Made by a program: the position numbers and the translations under genes. Shown here in pieces: positions 17,229-26,667 of a stretch of 64,000 nt of DNA. This DNA comes from Aneurinibacillus danicus. GTDB taxonomy: Bacteria; Bacillota; Bacilli; Aneurinibacillales; Aneurinibacillaceae. The notes below the pieces were generated by a model. The model had not been told where the DNA came from. It made no database searches and saw nothing but the letters and a program-made list of their open reading frames with translations. Position 1 is the first letter of the stretch. Each line of letters opens with the position of its first letter. Where the stretch lies: the NCBI RefSeq assembly GCF_007991215.1, contig NZ_BJXX01000052.1, positions 1-64,000 on the forward strand. The letters are read 5' to 3'.

Positions 17229-17923
17229 ATTTTTTCCGCCTCCTCTTGTTCATAGTGTCGCCCAAAAGCGGCAGCAATAGACCTGTCCAGCGCAGCACGG
17301 CTGCGGCGAATGGCAATCGCCCACAAAAACAGCATGAACGGAGCCATCAGCCACGGCCAAACCGTACCGCCTACCATCAAAATGAAATCGTACGTTCCGT
17401 GCAAAAGCACAGGAATCGCAAGGCTTAGTGCCAAATACATGCGCTTTCTGCGCGGAACAGACAAAAACTTCGCTTTGCCAAGGTAGTATCCCATCAATAC
17501 ACCGAACAATCCATGGCTCGATACCGGCAGCAGGGCCCGGTAAAATGCGGTAGACACACCATGCTCTAACAGATAGAAAAAGTTTTCAAGCGTCGCGAAA
17601 CCGAGCGAAACCGCCACCGCATACACGATACCGTCATACGGCTCATCAAATTCCACATGCTTATATGCCGTATAATAAATAATGAACCATTTAAAAAACT
17701 CTTCGAGAAAGCCTGCCAAAAAATACGATTGCGAAAATACGCCGAGATGAAGTTCTTCCTGGAATCCGAACTGCACAACCATCACGGGAAAAACAAGCAG
17801 GATACCGATGATAAAACTTTTGACAACCATATGAAGCGGTTCCGTTTCATATTTGTCCTTTAGATAAAAATAACTCAAAATAGCAATACCAGGGGCCAGT
17901 GCTGCCCCCAAGGTGGATAACAT
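17225..17923 (-). CDS. prsW: Intramembrane glutamic-type protease PrsW
   Basis: PrsW makes the site-1 cut of anti-sigma factor RsiW in B. subtilis in response to envelope stress. The 232-residue protein has the family pattern APGIAILSYFYLKDKYETEP at the start, the catalytic FLEEFFKWF (EExxxK-like), DEPYDGIVYA, and HGTYDFIL. About seven to eight hydrophobic helices are visible. ATG 17923 has GGGAG 9 nt upstream and gives the usual family length. Confidence 0.93.
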   Translation of the reverse strand: MLSTLGAALAPGIAILSYFYLKDKYETEPLHMVVKSFIIGILLVFPVMVVQFGFQEELHLGVFSQSYFLAGFLEEFFKWFIIYYTAYKHVEFDEPYDGIVYAVAVSLGFATLENFFYLLEHGVSTAFYRALLPVSSHGLFGVLMGYYLGKAKFLSVPRRKRMYLALSLAIPVLLHGTYDFILMVGGTVWPWLMAPFMLFLWAIAIRRSRAALDRSIAAAFGRHYEQEEAEKI

Positions 17924-18085
17924 AGCATTCGACTCCCTTTGTTCTCCGGATCTCCTTACCTCATCGTACCATGGAACATAGATGAAAGAAATATTATTGA
18001 TGAAGGTTATCATGTCAAATATGCAGGACACAGCAAAAAAACAGCGCCTATGCTGGCAGGGTCTGTCGGACGATCTTTTGCCAGG

Positions 18086-19045
18086 TTAAAACGCACTTTT
18101 TATATCTTCTACATTGCTTGCCAGCATAACTGCTAACCGTATGCGGGCTTTCTTGCTGTCATAATCCTTGCCGAGTATCACACCTTTGCTGTACAGGTCA
18201 TAGGCACTCCCTAAATAGTCGTATGTGGTGTGTACACGACCTTCTTCCGCGCTTGTGGTAATGACAATGTGAATGCCTTGGCGAACGGCTTCCTCGATTC
18301 CTTCCATCATCTTCGGCGCAACCTGACCACGGCCTACCCCTTCAAGTATGATACCTTTTGAACCTGCTTGAATGGCCGCATACACAAACTTACTGTCTGC
18401 ATCAGCATAGCACTTGATAATGTCAACAGCAGGAATTGTCTTTGTAATCTTAAATATATCCCTGTTGATCGGCTTTTGGTATATGGATACACAATCATTG
18501 TCGATGATGCCGAAATAACCAAACCCGAATGAATGAAAACCCTGAATGTTGGATGCGTGGACTTTTTTCACGTAGCGAGCGGAGAAGATGCGTTCATTAA
18601 ACACCACAACCGCTCCTGATCCGCGTAAATCGGCACTACAAGCCGTGTAAATAGCATGCCGTATATTTATGTAGACATCATTGCTTAAATCACTAAGAGA
18701 GCGCTGTGAGCCTGTCAGGACGACCGTACGTTCATCGTCTATGGTGAGGTCAAGAAAGTATGCCGTTTCTTCCATTGAATCTGTGCCGTGCGTTACCACG
18801 ACACCATCGACGGACTGATCTGCAAGCACCTCTTCGATTTTTGCTTTTAATATCAAAAGCTCCATGAACCCAATGTGCATGGATGGAAGCTGAAATACGG
18901 ATTCGACTTGCACTTCTATGTCGCCCGGCAGGTTGCATATCTCCGCTAACTCTTCACCGGTAATTTCACCCGATGCCAGCATGCCGCGCTCGTTTGGCTT
19001 ACTGGCAATTGTACCGCCTGTTGTCAGCAAAACCACTTTTGGCAT
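18086..19045 (-). CDS. ansA: Type I L-asparaginase
   Basis: Hydrolyses asparagine to aspartate and ammonia. The 319-residue protein carries both catalytic threonine signatures: VVLLTTGGTIASKP at the N-terminus and VVTHGTDSMEETAYFL near residue 90, plus VVLTGSQRS. No signal peptide, so cytosolic. GGAGG lies 5 nt before ATG 19045. A neighbouring glutamate dehydrogenase gives the locus a nitrogen-catabolism flavour. Confidence 0.93.
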   Translation of the reverse strand: MPKVVLLTTGGTIASKPNERGMLASGEITGEELAEICNLPGDIEVQVESVFQLPSMHIGFMELLILKAKIEEVLADQSVDGVVVTHGTDSMEETAYFLDLTIDDERTVVLTGSQRSLSDLSNDVYINIRHAIYTACSADLRGSGAVVVFNERIFSARYVKKVHASNIQGFHSFGFGYFGIIDNDCVSIYQKPINRDIFKITKTIPAVDIIKCYADADSKFVYAAIQAGSKGIILEGVGRGQVAPKMMEGIEEAVRQGIHIVITTSAEEGRVHTTYDYLGSAYDLYSKGVILGKDYDSKKARIRLAVMLASNVEDIKSAF

Positions 19046-19091
19046 AAGTACCTCCACTTACTGTATGTATTGTGAAGCTATTCGTTTGTAA

Positions 19092-19142
19092 GTATACACA
19101 AAAAAGCCGACAAAAGCATCCGCTCTGTCGGTCCAGATAACT
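19092..19142 (-). terminator. Terminator between bdr and ansA
   Basis: AAAAAAGCCGACAAAAGCATC ... CTGTCGGTC contains GCCGACA/TGTCGG(T) pairing downstream of the bdr stop on the minus strand with AT-rich flanks. Moderate hairpin. Confidence 0.45.
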
Positions 19143-19152
19143 GTCTCGCTTT

Positions 19153-20145
19153 TTATTTAACCGTTAATCCCGCTGTCCGACGGGCAATTTCTTCGGCAAG
19201 GATACCGCCGTGGAAGCGACCGTTCTCGATAAAGATTACGTTCGCGTCGTTGCCCGCAGCAATAACGCCTGCAACAAACACGCCCGGCACGTTCGTCTCC
19301 ATCGTCTCCGGATTGTGTTCCGGCTCTCCCGTTTCTTCACGAACCGTAACACCAAGCGCATGAAAGAATGTGCGATCCGGACGATACCCTGTCATCGCAA
19401 ATACTGCATCATTTTCGAGTTTCATTTCCTGTCCGTCCTGCTCCACTATGATATGATCCTCATGGATACTTTTCACTTCTGTGCCAAACATCGCCTTTAT
19501 CCAGCCTTTGTTCACCATCGATTCAAACACCGGACGCACCCAAGCTTTAATGGACGGTGAATATTCGCTGCCGCGATAAATCCAGGTTACATCGGCACCC
19601 GCACGATACAGATCCATCGCCGCATCAACCGATGAGTTCTTGCCGCCGATGACCGCCACCTTCATCCCCTGATACGGGTGCGCCTCTTTAAAGTAATGCG
19701 ATACCTTCGGCAAATCCTCGCCCGGAATATTCATATAGTTGGGGTTGTCGTAGTAGCCGGTTGCAATAACAACGAAGCGGGTTCGGTACTCAGCGTGCTC
19801 TCCGTTCCTTTTGGTTGTCCGTACCGTAAATGTGCCGTCTTCTTGTTTGTCTACCGCATCCACTTTTTCGTACGTGTGAATGCGAAACTCCCGGCGCGCC
19901 GCCACTTCTCTATAATACGTAAGCGCCTCCTGACGGGTCGGCTTCTCATGCGAGATAACAAACGGGATTCCTCCGATCTCCAGCAGCTCCGGCGTGCTAA
20001 AGAAATTCATGAAAGTCGGATATCCGTAGATAGAATTAACGATACAGCCTTTCTCGATAATGAGCGGGTTTATCCCTTTATTCTGCAGCTCGGCCGCCGC
20101 TGACATGCCGCACGGTCCGGCTCCGATAATAATAACCTGTTCCAT
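19153..20145 (-). CDS. ypdA: Bacillithiol disulfide reductase (YpdA/Bdr)
   Basis: An FAD/NADPH oxidoreductase that reduces bacillithiol disulfide. The 330-residue protein has FAD motif VIIIGAGPCGMSAAAEL at the start (GxGxxG followed by Cys, the family's active-site Cys), VIATGYYDNP, and the NADPH motif VAVIGGKNSSVDAA. The C-terminal VFVAGVIAAGNDAN matches the FAD-binding end. ATG 20145 follows GAGAGG. Neighbour of gudB as in B. subtilis. Confidence 0.93.
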   Translation of the reverse strand: MEQVIIIGAGPCGMSAAAELQNKGINPLIIEKGCIVNSIYGYPTFMNFFSTPELLEIGGIPFVISHEKPTRQEALTYYREVAARREFRIHTYEKVDAVDKQEDGTFTVRTTKRNGEHAEYRTRFVVIATGYYDNPNYMNIPGEDLPKVSHYFKEAHPYQGMKVAVIGGKNSSVDAAMDLYRAGADVTWIYRGSEYSPSIKAWVRPVFESMVNKGWIKAMFGTEVKSIHEDHIIVEQDGQEMKLENDAVFAMTGYRPDRTFFHALGVTVREETGEPEHNPETMETNVPGVFVAGVIAAGNDANVIFIENGRFHGGILAEEIARRTAGLTVK

Positions 20146-20213
20146 CTTTCCTCTCACTCCTATTTTCACAAAATGTGATATTTAAACTTCCTTACCTCTT
20201 CCTTTTTTCCTTC

Positions 20214-20262
20214 TCAATAAAAAATCCCCTACAATCCATATTGTAGAGGATTTTCTTCATCT
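20214..20262 (-). terminator. Glutamate dehydrogenase terminator
   Basis: AAAATCCCCTACAAT pairs with ATTGTAGAGGATTTT around a CCAT loop; T-rich on both sides. It lies directly after the gdh stop on the minus strand. Confidence 0.85.
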
Positions 20263-20272
20263 ATTTCAATTC

Positions 20273-21577
20273 TTATACCCAACCGCGGAACTGGCTCGCT
20301 TCCGCCATCTTGCGTACGCCTACCATGTAAGCGGCCAGACGCATGTTGACGCCGCGCGTCATATGCGTGTTGTACACATTGTCGAACGCGCGCACAAGTA
20401 CTTCACGCAGGCGAGCTTCAACTTCTTCTTCCGTCCAGTAGTATCCCTGGTTGTTCTGCACCCATTCGAAGTACGATACCGTTACGCCACCGGAGCTTGC
20501 CAGTACATCCGGCACGAGCAGAATGCCGCGCTCAGTCAGGATGCGAGTTGCTTCCAGCGTTGTCGGACCGTTCGCCGCTTCCACTACGATGCTTGCTTTG
20601 ATGTTATGCGCATTCGAAGCCGTAATCTGGTTCTCGATTGCAGCCGGCACAAGAATGTCGCAATCCAGCTCAAGCAACTCTTTGTTGCTGATCGTGTTGC
20701 TGAATAGCTTCGTTACCGTACCGAACGAATCACGGCGATCGAGCAGGTATTCAATGTCCAGGCCGTTTTCGTCATGAAGCGCGCCATATGCATCGGAAAT
20801 CGCGATAACTTTTGCCCCGGCGTCATGCATGAATTTCGCCAGGAAGCTTCCTGCGTTACCGAATCCTTGCACAACAACACGTGCGCCTTTCAGTTCGATG
20901 CCTTTCTTTTTAGCCGCTTCTTCGATGCAAATAGTAACTCCTTTGGCTGTCGCGGTTTCACGCCCCTGCGATCCGCCCAGTACAATCGGCTTACCCGTGA
21001 TGAAGCCCGGGGAATCAAATTCGCGAATCCGGCTGTATTCATCCATCATCCACGCCATAATCTGCGAGTTAGTGAATACGTCCGGTGCCGGAATGTCTTT
21101 CGTCGGCCCAACGATCTGGCTGATCGCACGTACATAACCGCGGCTTAAGCGTTCCAGCTCACGGAATGACATCTCACGCGGGTCGCAGATAATTCCGCCT
21201 TTACCGCCGCCATAGGGTAGATCAACAATGCCGCATTTTAAGCTCATCCAGATAGAAAGCGCTTTTACTTCATCTTCTGTTACTTCCGGGTGGAAACGAA
21301 CGCCACCTTTCGTCGGCCCAACTGCGTCGTTATGCTGGGCCCGGTAACCGGTAAATATCCTTGTTTCGCCGTTGTCCATCCGCACCGGAATACGTACAGT
21401 CAACATGCGCATCGGTTCCTTCAAGAGTTCATACATCTCTTTCGGATACCCCAATTTGTCAAGGGCCTCAGCAATGACCGTCTGTGTAGACTGTAACACA
21501 TCCAGATTCTCTTGCGGTTGCGCTGCGCTCCCATTCGCAGTCGCTGTTGATTCGGTTACCACGTCTTTTTCTCCCAT
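20273..21577 (-). CDS. gudB: NAD-dependent glutamate dehydrogenase (GudB/RocG type)
   Basis: Interconverts glutamate and 2-oxoglutarate plus ammonia. The 434-residue protein has the catalytic segment PYGGGKGGI with the substrate Lys, PAPDVFT, the Rossmann motif [15 protein letters not shown] and the C-terminal [10 protein letters not shown]. The N-terminal 20 residues are a low-complexity extension. GAGG lies 9 nt before the ATG. Synteny with ypdA matches gudB. No frame-disrupting repeat like the B. subtilis 168 cryptic allele was noticed. Confidence 0.95.
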   Translation of the reverse strand: MGEKDVVTESTATANGSAAQPQENLDVLQSTQTVIAEALDKLGYPKEMYELLKEPMRMLTVRIPVRMDNGETRIFTGYRAQHNDAVGPTKGGVRFHPEVTEDEVKALSIWMSLKCGIVDLPYGGGKGGIICDPREMSFRELERLSRGYVRAISQIVGPTKDIPAPDVFTNSQIMAWMMDEYSRIREFDSPGFITGKPIVLGGSQGRETATAKGVTICIEEAAKKKGIELKGARVVVQGFGNAGSFLAKFMHDAGAKVIAISDAYGALHDENGLDIEYLLDRRDSFGTVTKLFSNTISNKELLELDCDILVPAAIENQITASNAHNIKASIVVEAANGPTTLEATRILTERGILLVPDVLASSGGVTVSYFEWVQNNQGYYWTEEEVEARLREVLVRAFDNVYNTHMTRGVNMRLAAYMVGVRKMAEASQFRGWV

Positions 21578-21686
21578 GTTTTACCACCTCAAAAAATGTT
21601 CATCAGTCTGTCAAGACATAGCAAGTATACCTCTTTCTCTTACGTTTTGGAAGGTGTAAAGCTGGCTTTTTCTTTATTAAAATAAA

Positions 21687-21886
21687 TGAGAAAAACTCGC
21701 GGGCGTTGCCGCTCGTCCTTTTTCCTCAAAGAAGCCAAACAGCCGCTTTGTGTCGCTCCGGTCGGACCGACAAAACATCCGGGTCGTTCAGGGAGGGAGA
21801 CAGTTGCCGGTCTTTGTCTCCCTCCGCTTCACACGCTCCACAAGGAAAAAGGAACGTTTGGCACACGCCTCGCGAGTTTTTTCTCG
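21687..21886 (+). repeat. Intergenic palindromic repeat, type B copy B1
   Basis: The element opens GAGAAAAACTCGCGGGCG and closes CGCGAGTTTTTTCTC, so the ends pair as a terminator-like stem. Inside, GACCGACA (21765-21772) and TGCCGGTC (21805-21812) form the inner stem around an exactly 32-nt loop (21773-21804) that begins AAACATCCGGG and ends GGAGACAGT. A second copy of about 70-80 percent identity by eye is at 51175-51375. It is in the 423-bp gap between mecA and gdh, with opposite orientation to both genes. Confidence 0.9.
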
Positions 21887-22000
21887 CTTACGAATGGAGG
21901 GAAAGTATATTTTGCTTTATCACTGTAAAGCGAAATATACTTTCCTATACCACGAAAAAACGCACGGCTGAATACCATGCGCTCTATCTGTATACTTATA

Positions 22001-22597
22001 TTAGTCAAAATAACGGCAGAGAACCTTTACCGCATCGCTCTCCACTACTGCTTTGCCGTACTCCTGCAGGACGTGCTTGGTCAGAGTTGAAGCCTCTCCG
22101 TATTCTGATAACACTGCAATAAAATCGTCATATTCTTCCTTTTCCATATCAACTTCTTCGAATACGAGGTAGTAGCGTCCGTTATATGCGTATGCGCTGC
22201 CCCCGTCAATCACCTTGGAGTTAATGCGGTGAGCCAGTTCAATCAAATGCTCGAAGTCCTGGAACACATACACCACATCATCGCTCTCCTCCAATGTGAC
22301 TTGCATTTCATATATATCATCGTAGTCCAGATCCTCAGCGTCATCATGCGCCTCGGTCTTGCCGCGTGTTACGATTACGACCATGCCCTGAGCCGGCAGG
22401 GAGAATACTTCGACCGCTACAGGTCCATTCACTGTAAAGCCAACTTCATCTTGGGCCTGATCCATCATGTCATTGAAAAGTTCATGCACTTTTGGAATAT
22501 CACGCCACATATCATCCTTTTCAATTCCCCGCTCGATCAGGTCATCGAATGTTAAGAAGATCCTTATTTTATCCTGATTCAAACGTTCAACGCGCAT
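22001..22597 (-). CDS. mecA: Adaptor protein MecA (MecA/YpbH family)
   Basis: MecA targets substrates such as ComK to ClpCP. The 198-residue protein has the N-terminal domain MRVERLNQDKIRIFLTFDDL, an acidic linker (about 85-105, DDAEDLDYDDIYE) and the C-terminal ClpC-binding domain ending VKVLCRYFD. ATG 22597 follows GGAGGGAGGGG. Position next to gudB matches B. subtilis ypbH, the MecA paralogue, so it may be orthologous to YpbH rather than to MecA proper. Confidence 0.9.
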   Translation of the reverse strand: MRVERLNQDKIRIFLTFDDLIERGIEKDDMWRDIPKVHELFNDMMDQAQDEVGFTVNGPVAVEVFSLPAQGMVVIVTRGKTEAHDDAEDLDYDDIYEMQVTLEESDDVVYVFQDFEHLIELAHRINSKVIDGGSAYAYNGRYYLVFEEVDMEKEEYDDFIAVLSEYGEASTLTKHVLQEYGKAVVESDAVKVLCRYFD

Positions 22598-22727
22598 TAT
22601 GACCCCTCCCTCCGCAAATTCGGTGGTAGTATTTAGAATACGTTGCAGGATTCTTTTTTGTTCAAAAAATAATAGGATTTTTTCTAATGATAACATGGAG
22701 TCAAAGCAAGGTACAAGGCCTTAGAAG

Positions 22728-22772
22728 ACAAAAAAAGGCCGCCTCTTATCTCAGAATGCGCGGCCTTTCTTC
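22728..22772 (-). terminator. Terminator of the 45-residue membrane protein gene
   Basis: AAAGGCCGC (22735-22743) pairs with GCGGCCTTT (22759-22767). On the minus strand T7 follows the stem. Confidence 0.75.
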
Positions 22773-22802
22773 TCTACACTCGCGTGGCGGCATTTTTTCG
22801 TC

Positions 22803-22940
22803 CTATAGTTCCAGCATAGAGATTCCCCATACCATCGCAATTGCAATTAAAGCCCCAAGAATGAAGGACAGCAGCATCCCCGCACCATAGGAATTCGGCT
22901 CGTCTTCGCAATATTTTCTCGTTTCATCTTGACTCAGCAT
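22803..22940 (-). CDS. 45-residue single-helix membrane protein
   Basis: Translation gives MLSQDETRKYCEDEPNSYGA then one hydrophobic helix (about residues 21-42) and the end SMLEL. AAGGAGG sits 8 nt before the ATG and a strong terminator follows, which together support a real gene. The N-terminus is hydrophilic and probably cytosolic. I do not recognise the family. Confidence 0.65.
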   Translation of the reverse strand: MLSQDETRKYCEDEPNSYGAGMLLSFILGALIAIAMVWGISMLEL

Positions 22941-23071
22941 CGGCTTATCCTCCTTGAATGAGTGCATCCTCTTCTTAGTATGGGCAGTCCGGCTCTATTC
23001 TATATCCTCCTCTCCGTCTTTGTACGTTTTTCCTTGATTACAACGGAGGAAAAGCAAAAGAACACTCGATA

Positions 23072-23872
23072 TTAATCGAGTGTTCTCACCTCCTGAATCT
23101 TCGCCTGAATCGTACGGGAGAGCTGTCTCAGCTCGGCCACGTCACCTCGTGCCCGCATCTGGCGAAACCGGTTCTGAAATTCTGTCGCCTCTACAACGAA
23201 CCCGCGCTGATATAAATTTTGGATTCCCTGCAGAATACGGGAAACGATATTTGATTTGTATTCGAACATCTGTTGGGCATCACGGATTTCATCGCGAATT
23301 TCGGACATTTCCGTATCCAAAAGATACGAAGCTTCAGCCGTTGTGCGCAGTCTCTCTCTTATATCCTCAGGAATATTGCCTTCGTATTTATAATTTAACG
23401 AATGTTCGATGGTTGCCCAGAAATTCATCGCCAATGTCCGTATTTGGATTTCGGCCAGTATTTCTTTTTCGCCCTGTGCAGTATGGACAGGGTACCTAAT
23501 AATAATATGATGGCTACGGTAGCCGCTCGGCTTCTGGTTTTTTATGTAATCCTTCTCGTAGACGATCGTCATATCTTTGCCGTTGCGCTGGCGAACCAGT
23601 TCCACAACCCGGTCAATGTCCTGTACAAACTGGCACATAATCCGGATTCCGGTAATATCTTCCACTTCCTCAAGACGATCCAACGGAATACCCAGCTTGT
23701 TCGCTTTTTCTAAAATGCTTGAAATTTTTTTGATGCGACCTGTTACGAATTCGATAGGCGAATATTCATTTCTCTTTTTTAATTCTTTGCGAATACCCCT
23801 AAATTTCACTTTTAATTCCTCAACCGCTTGCTCATAAGGAATCAGGAATTCTTCCCAGCTTCTATCATCCAC
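23072..23872 (-). CDS. sasB: Small alarmone synthetase, RelQ/SasB (YjbM) type
   Basis: Makes (p)ppGpp from GTP/GDP and ATP without a hydrolase domain. The protein aligns with B. subtilis YjbM along its core: SPIEFVTGRIKKISSILEKA, DITGIRIMCQFVQDI, GYRSHHIIIRYP and EIQIRTLAMNFWATIEHSL. At about 266 residues it is longer than YjbM (211), with an extra C-terminal helical region. I start at GTG 23872 (VDDRSWEEFL aligns with MDDKQWERFL); a TTG seven codons upstream is an alternative. Confidence 0.92.
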   Translation of the reverse strand: MDDRSWEEFLIPYEQAVEELKVKFRGIRKELKKRNEYSPIEFVTGRIKKISSILEKANKLGIPLDRLEEVEDITGIRIMCQFVQDIDRVVELVRQRNGKDMTIVYEKDYIKNQKPSGYRSHHIIIRYPVHTAQGEKEILAEIQIRTLAMNFWATIEHSLNYKYEGNIPEDIRERLRTTAEASYLLDTEMSEIRDEIRDAQQMFEYKSNIVSRILQGIQNLYQRGFVVEATEFQNRFRQMRARGDVAELRQLSRTIQAKIQEVRTLD

Positions 23873-24008
23873 CAGACTGTCTTCCCCCTTCAACTGCCGC
23901 TATCCTTCTGTATTTTACCATATTCTCCTCAAAAAGAAATCGTGAAATTCAGCCTGCTCCCTCTCTATATACTATATAGATAAAACACGAAAAATATTAC
24001 AGATAAAC

Positions 24009-24204
24009 AAAACCACCATGGCGTCTCAGCCGCACCCCCGACATGAAAATCATGAGAAGGGACGGCTGACTTTTGGGGTATGAAAGAAAAGAGAGAAAAG
24101 ACCGAGAGGATGATTTCAATGGGAAAAAGGCGAACGCCTTTTTCTTCCCTGGATCTTATTTCCTCTTCCCCTTCCTTCTTTTCTCATGATCTTCACAGAA
24201 AAAA
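24009..24204 (+). repeat. Family A repeat, full copy A3
   Basis: Complete family A element: 5' domain CCACCATGGCG, CGCACCCCCGACATGAAAATC and GGACGGCTGACTTTTGGGG; purine arm; GATTTCAATGGG with apical AAAAAGGCGAACGCC; pyrimidine arm; end CTTCACAGAAAAAAG. The right end abuts the hairpin at 24205-24252 so that, on the minus strand, the repeat begins right after a T6 tract. Confidence 0.85.
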
Positions 24205-24252
24205 GACCCGCCACTGTCTCTCTCTTCGAGAGGCCCAGATGTTTGGCGGGTG
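24205..24252 (-). ncRNA. Conserved 32-nt-loop hairpin (copy D), terminator of the por operon
   Basis: On the minus strand CACCCGCC and GGCGGGTC pair (7 of 8) around a 32-nt loop (24213-24244) that begins AAACATCTGGGCC and ends GAGACAGT. TTTTTT follows, so it also looks like an intrinsic terminator. It lies about 75 nt after the stop of the por alpha/beta gene in sense orientation. The loop matches four other copies in the window while the stem differs from them. Confidence 0.8.
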
Positions 24253-24328
24253 TTCAGGCAGCAAAACGCGAGCTTTTTCTCCTTCCCGGCGGAAAAAACA
24301 GCGAACCTTGCGCCTTGTCCTGACTTTC

Positions 24329-26644
24329 TTATAGATATTCGTTTTCGTGCTTGGCTTTCAGTCGATTCCAGCGGCGGTCGACTTCGTTAGCGAAGGAAGC
24401 AAGCATTTCCGCATACTCCGGCTTGGTGAGGTGCTTCGTCTTGCCCATCATTTTGAGCCAATCCTTCACTTCAATCCGTTTCTTTCTTGCGTCCGGGTCG
24501 TACGTAATGGTCGTCACACCCCTCTCCACTTCATACAGCGGGAAGAAGCAGGAATTGACGGCGGCCTCAACAATATTTCGACCCTGTTCATCGGCGGATT
24601 TCCAGTTGAGCGGACAGGCGATAAGAATTTTTCCGTATACCATGCCAACGTTCTGTGCATACCATTGGGCTTTGGCTGCCTTTTTTAGCAAATCCTGCGG
24701 GAATGCTTCCGTACCCGTGAATACGTACGGAATGTTAGTGGCCGCCATAATTTGCGCTGTGTCTTTATGGTGGAACGCTTTACCGCCCTGCATCTTGCCG
24801 ACATTGGATGTCGACGTCATATGACCCATCGGAGTCGAATACGACAGCTGACTGCCGGTGTTCATATATCCCTCGTTATCATATTCAAGAATAATCATCT
24901 TATGGTTGCGTAGCGCCGTACCGATTGCCGGTCCCATTCCGATATCCATACCGCCGTCGCCGGTAACCATAACAAATGTAAAGTCATCCGCTACCTGGAT
25001 TTCACCGCGACGTTTGCGCTCGTGGAACATCTCTACCACACCGGACAGCGTTGCCGCTCCGTTCTGGAACAGGTTATGAATGTATGTCTGCTTATGCGAG
25101 CTGTATGGATATCCAGTCGTTACAACCATTGCGCAACCGGTTTGGAACAGCACAACAATATCGCCTTCAATACCTTTAAAGAACAGTTCCAATCCCGGAA
25201 AAATCCCGCAGCCCGGGCAAGCGCCATGCCCCGGCGCAATGCGCTTCGGCTTCCCTGTGAGCGCACGCAGCGGCGGAATTTTCACGTCCAGCTTGCCAGT
25301 TTCTTCGTTCGGTGTCACGTGAATCAGTCCTGATTTGAACGCATCGCCGTGCAGCGGCTTTAATACCCGCTTCGGTGCTGCTTCCGGATTGCCCGGCGTA
25401 TGTCCGAAGTAATCGAACGGAACCGGCGCATATCCCAGCTCGGCCGCCTCCATGGCCAGGGCGAAAAACGCCTCTGCATCATCATGGTAGAAGTCCTTGC
25501 CGCCGACACCGAAGATCCGGCTCACTACAATCGTTTCGTTGCCTTTGATTTCCTGCAGCGTCGCTTTTAATTCGTGTGTAAGATTGCCGCCATGTCCGCC
25601 GTAGGAATCGGCACGCTCCCCGATCATGATGGCCTTGAGGTTTTTACAAGCCTCTTGAATTTCTTTCGCCGGCCACGGACGAATCATGTTCGGACTGATA
25701 ACCCCGGCTTTAATGCCTTTGGCACGCAGCTGATCAGCCACATCTTTCGCCGTCTCGGCCGCGGAGTTAAGCAGAAATACCGCTACTTCCGCATCTTCCA
25801 TACGATAGAGATCGAGCACTTCGTATTTGCGCCCCGAAATCTTCTCATATTCTGCCGCTACCTGCTTAAACACTTCGCCGGCGCGGTACATTGCTTCAGA
25901 TTGCTGATAGTTGTTGTTGATTAAATCAGGGTCATTCATGTACGGTCCGATGGTCACCGGATTTTCCGGGTCCAGTGCATGCACGTATCCGGACGGCACC
26001 TTGCCCACGAAATTCTGTACTGTCTTCCGGTCGGCAAAGTAGTTCACACGGCGCTTTTGGTGTGACGTGAAAAAGCCATCGTATGCTACCATTACCGGAA
26101 GGCGCACATCCGCATGCTCGGCTACGCGCAATGCCATGATGTTCATATCATATACCGCCTGCGGGTCACGCGCCAAAAGAATCGGCCAACCGATATTAAG
26201 CCCGTAATATAAATCCGAATGGTCGCCCCGGATGTCAAGCGGACCGCTGATTGCACGGGTAACCAGGTTCATTACCATCGGGAAGCGCGTACCGGACTGT
26301 ACCGGAAGCTGCTCGATCATGTATAAGAAACCGTTTGCGCTGGTCGCGTTAAACACACGTCCGCCCGCTGCGGCCGCACCGTAACAAACCCCGGCTGAAC
26401 CATGTTCCCCATCGGCCGGAATCAGCACGATATCATGCTCGCCGCGCGTCTTCATCGCGTCAAGAAACTGCGCCACTTCCGTAGACGGCGTAATCGGGAA
26501 ATACCCCATTAAGTGATAATTGATTTGAGCGGCCGCCATCGCCGCCATTTCATTGCCGGATTCAAACGTCAGCTTCTGCTCCGGCATCGTTTCTTTCGCC
26601 GCACTATCCAATGCCATTTTTTCTGTATTATATTCGATTGCCAT
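24329..26644 (-). CDS. 2-oxoacid:ferredoxin oxidoreductase, fused alpha and beta subunits
   Basis: Oxidatively decarboxylates a 2-oxoacid (pyruvate is likely but not proven) to acyl-CoA with ferredoxin reduction. The 771 residues join an alpha unit (FPITPSTEVAQFLD, GPLDIRGDHSD) to a beta unit starting near residue 460 with GHGACPGCGIFPGLELFF, the TPP motif VTGDGGMDIGMG and YDNEGYMNTG. The gamma/delta fusion gene lies 23 bp upstream in the same operon. Absent from this place in B. subtilis, so likely an insertion. Confidence 0.9.
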   Translation of the reverse strand: MAIEYNTEKMALDSAAKETMPEQKLTFESGNEMAAMAAAQINYHLMGYFPITPSTEVAQFLDAMKTRGEHDIVLIPADGEHGSAGVCYGAAAAGGRVFNATSANGFLYMIEQLPVQSGTRFPMVMNLVTRAISGPLDIRGDHSDLYYGLNIGWPILLARDPQAVYDMNIMALRVAEHADVRLPVMVAYDGFFTSHQKRRVNYFADRKTVQNFVGKVPSGYVHALDPENPVTIGPYMNDPDLINNNYQQSEAMYRAGEVFKQVAAEYEKISGRKYEVLDLYRMEDAEVAVFLLNSAAETAKDVADQLRAKGIKAGVISPNMIRPWPAKEIQEACKNLKAIMIGERADSYGGHGGNLTHELKATLQEIKGNETIVVSRIFGVGGKDFYHDDAEAFFALAMEAAELGYAPVPFDYFGHTPGNPEAAPKRVLKPLHGDAFKSGLIHVTPNEETGKLDVKIPPLRALTGKPKRIAPGHGACPGCGIFPGLELFFKGIEGDIVVLFQTGCAMVVTTGYPYSSHKQTYIHNLFQNGAATLSGVVEMFHERKRRGEIQVADDFTFVMVTGDGGMDIGMGPAIGTALRNHKMIILEYDNEGYMNTGSQLSYSTPMGHMTSTSNVGKMQGGKAFHHKDTAQIMAATNIPYVFTGTEAFPQDLLKKAAKAQWYAQNVGMVYGKILIACPLNWKSADEQGRNIVEAAVNSCFFPLYEVERGVTTITYDPDARKKRIEVKDWLKMMGKTKHLTKPEYAEMLASFANEVDRRWNRLKAKHENEYL

Positions 26645-26667
26645 TCTAATCCATCCCCTCTTCCTGA

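Noticed and set aside
21687-21886. Type B repeat as a MITE with a coding remnant (an 80- to 138-codon frame runs across it)
   Set aside because: The frames are not conserved between B1 and B2 and carry no start signal; the conserved feature is the paired structure, not protein.
24009-24080. 5' domain of family A as a cyclic di-GMP or other known riboswitch
   Set aside because: Some pieces (ACCATGG, GGGCGGCT) recall GEMM-like cores, but the required tetraloop-receptor layout and downstream gene logic are missing, and the same piece recurs in several unrelated gaps.
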